DNA from: Antedon mediterranea
Taxonomy: Eukaryota; Echinodermata; Crinoidea; Comatulida; Antedonidae
NCBI RefSeq assembly: GCF_964355755.1
Contig: NC_092673.1
Coordinates: forward strand, 33,489,648-33,553,647
Direction of reading: 5' to 3'
DNA: 64,000 bases
The translations under genes were made by a program, and so were the position numbers. A model generated the notes under the pieces. That model saw nothing but the letters and a program-made list of their open reading frames with translations, was not told the DNA's origin and ran no database searches. Positions 57,038 through 64,000 of the stretch are shown here, piece by piece; position 1 is the first letter of the stretch; each line of letters starts with the position of its first letter.

Positions 57038-57643
57038 TTAGATAAAAAAAACATAAAAAGATGGATTTCTTAAATTATCGTATTGTAACCTAGCTGGTGG
57101 TCTTCTTTCTCTACGTGGATGGGTCGAAGTCTCCTCTCCTCTCAAATCGTCATCAAGGGGTTCTTCATGATCGATTTGGTCAGTGGTCGGAGGTTTATCA
57201 GTTGCATCACTTGAAGTTAACAAAACCAGTTCATCCATTGAAGTTGGTTCCGGTTGAGTAATGATTGGTTGTGACGTTTTGGATGTTGGTAGAGTTTGGG
57301 TGTCATCTGCTGAATCTGCATCACTACCCACAGCTTCCATATCTTGCATTGGTTCCTCTATACAAGGGGTAGATACATTATTATCATCATCCAAGATGGT
57401 GGTTGTATCAGTCACAGTCATTTCTTTATTATCACTAACAGTGATGATGTTACTGTCATCATCAACAGAACTGCAGTCTTCATGTCCATCTCTGATAAGC
57501 ATTCCGTCTCCGATACCTTCCACAATAACCGTATCCGGTATCGGTTCATGCGTGCTATCTACACACGAATACGACCTGGGCGTAGGATCTACCACAGCTC
57601 CAGTTTCGTTTGCTGCTGTCTCCGACGCATTAGGATCCACCAT
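57038..57643 (-). pseudogene. Retrotransposon C-terminal segment
   Basis: 201-codon frame, very acidic and Ser/Thr-rich (VSDNKEMTVTDTTTILDDDN), ending in PRRERRPPARLQYDNL. The basic Arg-Pro motif is typical of the end of gypsy-type integrase or polyprotein tails. Its beginning (GTTGATGG and ATGGTGGATCC) repeats sequence at 58160-58190, a sign of internal rearrangement. Inside the LTR element, so not a host gene. Confidence 0.6.
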
Positions 57644-58326
57644 TATTTATTCCATCAACAGCAACATGAGTGGCATTTATCTTTGTATTTATTAACTTTT
57701 TTTTCTAATTCAGTACACTTTTCGCATGGCCGTTGAATTCTAAATGGTTCAGATGGTTCTAAAAATATTTCTCGAATGTCCTTCTTCGCCACAGCTGGCT
57801 TACACTTACTCTAAAATAATCATAATGCAATTACGTTATACAAATGTTAATAATATATGCTACAATTAATGTTCATATTTAGTTTATTCTAGCAAAGCAT
57901 AGGCCTAGTTAATAGTAACTCTTTCTTTGTCTTTACTCACATCTTTTTCTAGGCCTACATCTGCTTTTCATTTCAATCCCTTTCCAGTCGGCAGCAGACT
58001 ATCTTGACATTGTTTAACCATAACAGTTCTTTTTATCTCCATCGCCTGCTCCTTGCCTTATTAATAATAATATTATTAGAGAATAATAATTAGGGTAATT
58101 TAAATAACATAACAAAAATTAATATAATAAATACTAGGCCTAGGAGACCCGGTCATAATTCAGGATCCACCATTATACCATCAACGGCAACTTTGGGTAT
58201 TGCTTCACTCAAAACACTTTCTTTGTTACCAGTCTCAATATCGTGGATTACTTCAGGAGGTTCCTTCTGATCAACCAGTAACCGGATAAGTGATCTTCTA
58301 TACTCGCCAGTGGAACTATACCTCGA

Positions 58327-59135
58327 TTAATACCTCCATTGACATGCAGGAATGGTAGTCGAGCCTTTTGCTTTTACTACTCCCAACTTCCCTTCGCTAC
58401 CTAATTGTGCTTCTTTCTCTGCTTTGCTATACAGTGTGGCGCACCAGGAATGCATATTTAACTTTTGCAAGTTTTGATTACCAACATCTTTCTTACATCT
58501 TCGTCTTAAATTATCAAAAAGTCCAGTGTTGGTACCAATTATAATTGGGTGTTGTGCCTGTGGATTGTCTTTTACTACTAAGGTTAAAGTTGAAAACGAC
58601 TGGTCGGGTGCCAGCAAAATATTGGTTAAAGCCCAATTCTATCTTGGTCCAGCAAAGATTCGGTATATTTTCGCCTCCATCATGCCAAAGAAGGAGGTCA
58701 GAAAGTGGATACAGCTTTGTATAAAGACTCAAAGATGGAATTACTAACTTGAGATCCGCTGTCGAGGAGGGAAGGATGGCAAATTCCAGTAATGTAACAG
58801 ACATCAACTATACTCTCTCCAACTAAACCATGTGGAATGTCACCATTCGGAGCTACTGGTCGTTCGTCTGATGACATCTGGTCGCTCCTTCTCAGATGCC
58901 GTCTTCCGTTTCCCTGATGCAGTGCAGCTATCAGTTTTTCGTTTACTAGCTCTTTGTTCTGGCTATTCTGGTAACTATGTCTCTCGCCTTTTCCTTCTTT
59001 TTTTTTACTTGGCATTCCTCTACGCTCCTGTCCTAGCAGAGTCAGGTAGGTCAGTGCATTAGAACCTTGATCTTGAAGATGCAGGTCAACGAGAAGAAGT
59101 TGGTAGTATATAGTTCCCTTCAGGAATTGCTTCAT
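58327..59135 (-). pseudogene. Retrotransposon gag end and aspartic protease remnant
   Basis: 59135-58698 contains SLLDSGSQVS, the catalytic DSG of a retropepsin, after a charged gag-like region (ERRGMPSKKKEGKGER). The frame then shifts through 58807-58514 to 58617-58327, which has HPIIIGTNTGLFDNLRRRC, the motif found at the end of gypsy proteases. At least two frameshifts; non-functional. Confidence 0.7.
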
Positions 59136-59562
59136 TGGTTGGCCTTGTCTGCTGTAATTTCTCCTTATTGTACTATCTGTCTTAATGAAGACTGTAGTCT
59201 GGACAGGTAATCAGAAGGCTTCTCACCTGCTTGCTGATGATCTAAACCCACAAACTTGTGATAGAGTTCTTCTCCCTGAAGCAAAGTTCCAAACACCACC
59301 TCCAACGCGTCCACGTAGTCTTTGGCGGTGGCTTGCTGGTTATCTTCAAGTCATCTATTATATCTAATGCTTGGGATCTTTGAGCCGCTCTCAGTCTTCT
59401 TCTCCAATTGCGATACTTCAGTTTCGGCTTCTTCTGTCAGCGCTTTGGCTTGCGTCTGCCATTTTATTTGTCCTAATTTTTTTATTTAGTTGTGTGACCA
59501 GACCTTTAGGTAGTTGCTACCAAACGAAAGTCTAGACAGGTCAATTGCCGGTGAAGTGATAG

Positions 59563-59763
59563 TTAGAAGCTGTTAGTGCCGGAGGATGATTCCACTGGTG
59601 TTGAAGTCACGGCTACCTTCTGTAGCATGATGGTTCGCATCTCTATGTCTTCGGTTACCACAATCGTTTCTGGAAGTTTTAGTTCTCTGACATGTATGGA
59701 CAGCTTTGCCAATACTAGCGTCTTCTGCCAGGCATGAGCATCTACCTCCTCTCCTCTGTCCAC
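59563..59763 (-). pseudogene. Retrotransposon gag remnant
   Basis: A 66-codon frame beginning MDRGEEVDAHAWQKTLVLAK follows the 5' LTR and primer site of the element. No zinc knuckle seen. Assigned to gag only by position. Confidence 0.4.
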
Positions 59764-59940
59764 TGTTTCAGTTGGAAGCGACCCACACAGAGAAATAATA
59801 AATTCGTTTTGTAGGAATTTCCAATTTTCGGCGGACTAACAACAAACATCAATCTACGGGGTAGTTTCTTTCCTCACACCACTCGATTCCGTAGGAAACA
59901 CTGGCTCAATATTCCCTAAATTTCCAAGCTTCAATTGGGA

Positions 59941-59958
59941 TTCCCGGACGAGCCCCCA
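59941..59958 (-). other. Primer binding site for tRNA-Pro
   Basis: On the minus strand TGGGGGCTCGTCCGGGAA follows the LTR end after three bases; 17 of 18 bases match the complement of the tRNA-Pro 3' end (TGGGGGCTCGTCCGGGAT), the primer also used by murine leukaemia-type retroviruses. Confidence 0.8.
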
Positions 59959-59961
59959 ATT

Positions 59962-60262
59962 TGTAACCCTTCTTGTTCGATAAAAATAAATTTATATTAT
60001 TCCGGAGTTTATTCCAATTGAAGTTTAATCTGAAAAGAGCCAGTCGTACGGACCAGATAGAAATTTAAAAAACAGGTTGTTAATATTGTTGAAGCACTCT
60101 TACACTTTGTATTTCTTGGTTTTATCTGTGTGCATCAGAGGAATGGAATGGGGGGCTAGGCTTATCTGACAACTTTGGGTAATTTATGTCTTCTTTAATT
60201 ACAAACATTGCAAGAGGGCTCTTTATGGCTTTCTGACATTTGGGATTTCGCACTGGGTTACA
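59962..60262 (-). repeat. 5' LTR
   Basis: 301 bp with terminal TGTAACCC / GGGTTACA inverted ends. AATAAA-type sequence and the inner GGGCTAGGCTTATCTGACAA are shared with the other LTR. Confidence 0.85.
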
Positions 60263-62218
60263 CCAATATTTTCACAATTCAAGTAATTCATTTTGTTCAG
60301 TTTATGTGCTCTATCGAACTCTATTTGATATTATTTTCTGCTTCATGAGGTGGTGCCAGAAAATGTGCAGTAAATAATTACTTTAGACCGTACTCTGACG
60401 TAGTGTGTACATCTGACCAAACCTAATGTTGCACAATCCGACCTCCCAAATCTCGCAACAATCTCGGGAATCTCCTGTTAGATTCAGATATTTCATGTCA
60501 TCTGCTCTCTCGATTTTTGGATAAACAATATTTACTGATAATGTATACATTATAATTTCTACTACTATGCTCTAGAAAATATATCACATACTATCGATCT
60601 TAAAGATATATAATCAATTTTTTATAAGCATTTTTAAATCACATTTTCACTCTTTCCAAGTAAGTACTTGTCAACTGGTTTAACCAAAAAGTTAACATTT
60701 ATTTATTTAATATCCATTTGAAACCAGATGAAATTTCTTGAGAACTCTTTCCTATGTTTACTAATGTAGATACTAATATTGTTATATATTTTAATTGTGT
60801 CCTCTATGGTATATTTTTCAAAATGTTATATGAGATGTCCCCTAGTTTTGACATGCTTTCATTTTTCCTGTTGGGAGGTATGGTTAACAGTGAGGTATGG
60901 TTAACAGTTAACCAAAATATATACCTTATTAAAGATGTATTGTCCCTTGAAACACAAAAAAATTTTAATTGGCCATATCAAAGTAATATTAAAGTTATTC
61001 ACTTTAAGTCGAAAATTCAAGACAAAAACAACAATTTTACGTAATTAGTAGCTAAATTAATTTGATTACATTTCGTCTGAAAACAAAGTAAACAAAGATT
61101 TCAAACCATGAGTATACATTATGCATGATGCTAATTAGGATGGTTTACAACTTGTCACGGTTGAGAAGGTGTTTTCACACAGATCGCAAGGAAATTTTTA
61201 TGATTATGCATACAGAGTAGCCAAATATGCGCATTGCATTATGAGATATGTTTTGATCGAAAACTTTGACTGGAAGTCAAAGTTATTTTTTTAACCAAAA
61301 AACGTCTGTATTTCAGTTAAATGATTTTTTTTTCGACTATTATAATACTTCAAAATGACCCAGTTTTTTTCGAAATCTTTTTATTTTATTTTATTTGACA
61401 AAGGGACAACACATCTTTAAGTGATACAGAAAATTAAATAATGTTTTTTTAGATTTTAAAAGTAATTCTGTAACATTAAATACTGTTGCAACTGAAAACT
61501 AAAAGCTGAGATATTTTGTAGACGTTTAAATAAAAGAGTACAGTACAACTTTTAGCGTTTACATCATCACTGCGTGAGAGAGGGCAGCAAACATAAATTT
61601 ATTGAGGTATATTTGGGGTACGTTATGCAACACAAAAACCATGACAGGCTACATATTACGACCTCAAAATACACCTCGTCTGTGTACCACGTAAACAACA
61701 AACCCACGTTTATGATGACCGGGAATCATAAATAAAAATAGAAATGAGTAAGCCTAGCTAGTCCTATATAATCGGTCCTGAAATTGACAAATTGATTATA
61801 AAGTAAAATAGGCATATTTCTTAACTTGCGGTAAGTACTTGATATTTTTGCAAGGCCAGTTAATCTAGCTAGGCCTCTGCTGGACTAGACTGAGGCCTCA
61901 TCATATTATAAGACAATAGGCCTATCTATGGCTAGGCCTATATAACCTCTAACTAACTTCCTAACCAAACCAGGCGTATCTTTTATAGGCCTACTATACT
62001 ACTACTACCAGGCCTAGCTCCTATCTTTATTATAGTACAATGATAAAAGACCTATTTTTTATTTATTTTAAGCCTGGTATGTTAGTCAAGTGATAGTTAT
62101 GTTGCGTTATGAGAATTGTAAATGTCTGGAAGCTACAACTATATACAACATCCGCAACTTGATTAAAATTTATTTTTACCAGCAGGGAATATAGTAAGGC
62201 CGCTACAGCTAAAGCAAC
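60263..62218. other. Intergenic region with a MITE C
   Basis: 60929-61420 is a MITE C (TTAAAGATGTATTGTCCCTT at the left, AAGGGACAACACATCTTTAA at the right, with an AT-rich interior). 61840-62000 is rich in AGGCCT strings. No gene seen before the DUSP12 start. Confidence 0.55.
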
Positions 62219-63701
62219 ATGAGTGAAATACGACCAAACCTATTCTTAGGATCTCGCGGAGATGCACGCGACAACAAGCTACGGGCAATTTCAATAAGCA
62301 ATGTGTTGTCAATTGAATGGGCCAAGCCTCACCTGCCTGCCGATATTTCCAACAAATTTGTGTATGTAGATGATGACCCTGATGCGGATCTACTGAGCCT
62401 GATGCCGCAGTGTGTCCAATTCATTGAAGATTCTGTTGAAAATGGAGGCGTATTAGTTCATTGGTAATTCATTGCAATTTCACCACAAAATTTGACCATT
62501 CAGAAAATAGAGTTTTAAAAGGAAACCTCCGTTTGGCCACCCATATTCAAGGCTAAATTAGGGGCAATATTATAGTTTCAACACTATGACCTTTAACCCC
62601 TATTGAGGAGAAACCCTATATATATTTATAAGAAAAAATTTTTGTTGTGTTATTTTTGGTGTTCCCTTAGTATGGATTTTATTTTAATTGAGCAAACATT
62701 ATTACCATTAATGTGTTTACTAAAACTAAAACAACACATTTGGCCTGAAAAGTCATTCATAATAATAAACACTGATTAAACTCTGGAGAAAAATAAATAC
62801 ACTTTCAAAAGTATATGCCCAATTTTTTCATGTAAATTTTAATTTTTTTGATCCAACTTTTGGTAAAAGTGAAAAAACTACTATGGAACTTCGAAATCTC
62901 ATACTGTATTCAACAACAATTATTTTTTTCAGGGGGACAATATATCTTTAAAATTTGTAGTGTATTGTCATAAATTTTGTATTTTTCAAGAAATTGTCCT
63001 CCCTGAAAATTTCTTGTTTTTTTTTTCTAAAATCATATGCCATTTAAATTTTGCATAATATTTATTTACTTTGGCCAAAAATTGGATTTAAAACAATTAT
63101 TTAACTGAAAACACTGTAATTTAAAACAAAAATAATAGTCAAATTTCTATCGGACAATAGTTTTTTATTCAATTTAACCATTTATTTTGTCTTTATAAGT
63201 GAATTCATTAATTTTTTTTTTGAGAATAACAAAGTTTATTATTACTGCAAAATGTCTAATTTTATTAATCTTCGTGTTTTTGGGGGAGAATACTGTACTT
63301 CTTTAATTAAATTATTAATTTAACATTTCTTCATTGTATAAATGTACACACCACAATACATTTAAATTGAATTAGTAGTTCGAATAGAAGGTAGTATATC
63401 ATCATAGTAATTACTTTAAATGTTAAAATTGTTCATCTGTCATAGATGGAAAATAATTGATTATGAAAGCTAATAGTATTCGTTTACTTCTGACAGAAAT
63501 GACGTACTAAGCACCATTTTAATTACCTTTAATTATAAAGAGAACCGAAAAACATTGCCCACCTCTAACCTATAAAACCTGTTTCAGTTTTATGGGTATA
63601 TCTCGCAGTTCCACGATAGTTGCTGCTTACCTTATGAAAAACGAGAACATTTCATTTGATGACGCACTAGTTTCAATACGCAAAGCTCGACCTCAAGCCA
63701 G
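62219..63701 (+). CDS. DUSP12: Dual-specificity phosphatase, DUSP12-like, first two exons
   Basis: Exon 1 62219-62463 and exon 2 63588-63701 (donor TTGGTAATT, acceptor GTTTCAG, frame kept); the gene continues beyond the window. The N-terminus (MSEIRPNLFLGSRGDARDNK) is the typical start of a dual-specificity phosphatase fold. PDADLLSLMPQCVQFIEDSV matches DUSP12 and supplies the general-acid Asp region. The active-site loop, split by the intron, is HCFMGISRS (HC-x5-R), followed by STIVAAYLMKNENISFDDAL and IRKARPQAR. DUSP12/Yvh1 also has a C-terminal zinc-binding domain and works in ribosome maturation; that part is out of view, so another atypical DUSP is possible. Confidence 0.75.
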
Positions 63702-64000
63702 GTAATATATAGATATATATTGAAATTACTGTCTCTGTTCAAATCTTTAAATCTCATCCTAAAATCTGTATCCTTTCAGCATTATACTAATATTTGTAGA
63801 AGATGTTTCATCCTTGTGTCATTCACTACAGTCCTTGTGTATTATTGTGCCCTACATCTTCTAATCTATACTAACTTAACTAGTGGGTTTTTTATACATC
63901 CCAGTTTAGTAGTTAACATCTTTTAAGAATAACGAAAGTCCAAAAAAAGTAATTTATCTTTGTAGAGACGCAAGATTAGCATTAATCTTGAAACTATAAA

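Larger units (their letters stand above)
56651..60262 (-). mobile_element. Degraded LTR retrotransposon, tRNA-Pro primed
   Basis: Two LTRs in direct orientation (56651-56948 and 59962-60262) are roughly 88-90% identical by eye. The outer flanks CTAAT and CCAAT resemble a decayed 5 bp target duplication. Read on the minus strand: 5' LTR, primer binding site 59941-59958, gag/protease remnants 59770-58330, and a C-terminal segment 57643-57038. Reverse transcriptase, RNase H and most of integrase are absent, and the frames are broken, so it cannot move on its own. The purine tract is AGAGAGGGGAGGG at 56984-56996. Probably Ty3/gypsy-like. Confidence 0.85.

Noticed and set aside
57261-57736. Open frames on the plus strand opposite 57038-57643
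   Set aside because: Antisense shadows of the low-complexity acidic retrotransposon segment.

Overview
The window is nuclear DNA of an animal. It is AT-rich, with spliced genes, long introns and dense short transposable elements. The gene set (NCS-1, NELF-E, NFKBIL1, MTERF3, DUSP12) is metazoan. Abundant AGGCCT-containing strings, many MITE families and tRNA-derived SINEs suggest an invertebrate deuterostome, most likely an echinoderm; this placement is an inference without a database search.

Layout. 0-12 kb: two incomplete minus-strand genes for a small secreted protein (5' exons at 1562-2510, 3' exons at 8011-8664), a 5'-truncated LINE, and minisatellites. 12-16 kb: two large minisatellites (41 bp and 53 bp units). 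16.3-19.6 kb: a complete six-exon NCS-1/frequenin gene (minus, 190 aa). 21.2 kb: a small single-pass membrane protein (minus), head-to-head with a complete eight-exon NELF-E gene (22.9-28.1 kb, plus, 281 aa). 30.3-41.7 kb: a tandem array of five two-exon genes for an unrecognised secreted protein family, the most interesting part of the window. Copies 1, 4 and 5 are long with acidic tails; copies 2 and 3 are short, and copy 2 has a broken signal-peptide exon. 43-48 kb: complete four-exon NFKBIL1 (minus, 359 aa), a rearranged relic of the same gene, and a LINE fragment. 48.9-53.7 kb: a nest of DNA transposons, several defined by target duplications. 53.9-56.6 kb: complete five-exon MTERF3 (plus, 412 aa). 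56.65-60.26 kb: a degraded LTR retrotransposon primed by tRNA-Pro. 62.2 kb to the end: the first two exons of a DUSP12-like phosphatase.

The recognised genes are unrelated housekeeping or signalling genes and do not form a pathway. The functional unit specific to this locus is the secreted-protein array, whose copies share a signal-peptide exon, intron phase and a conserved upstream block containing a TACGTCA (CRE-like) motif. Exon boundaries were placed by hand from GT/AG sites and reading-frame continuity.
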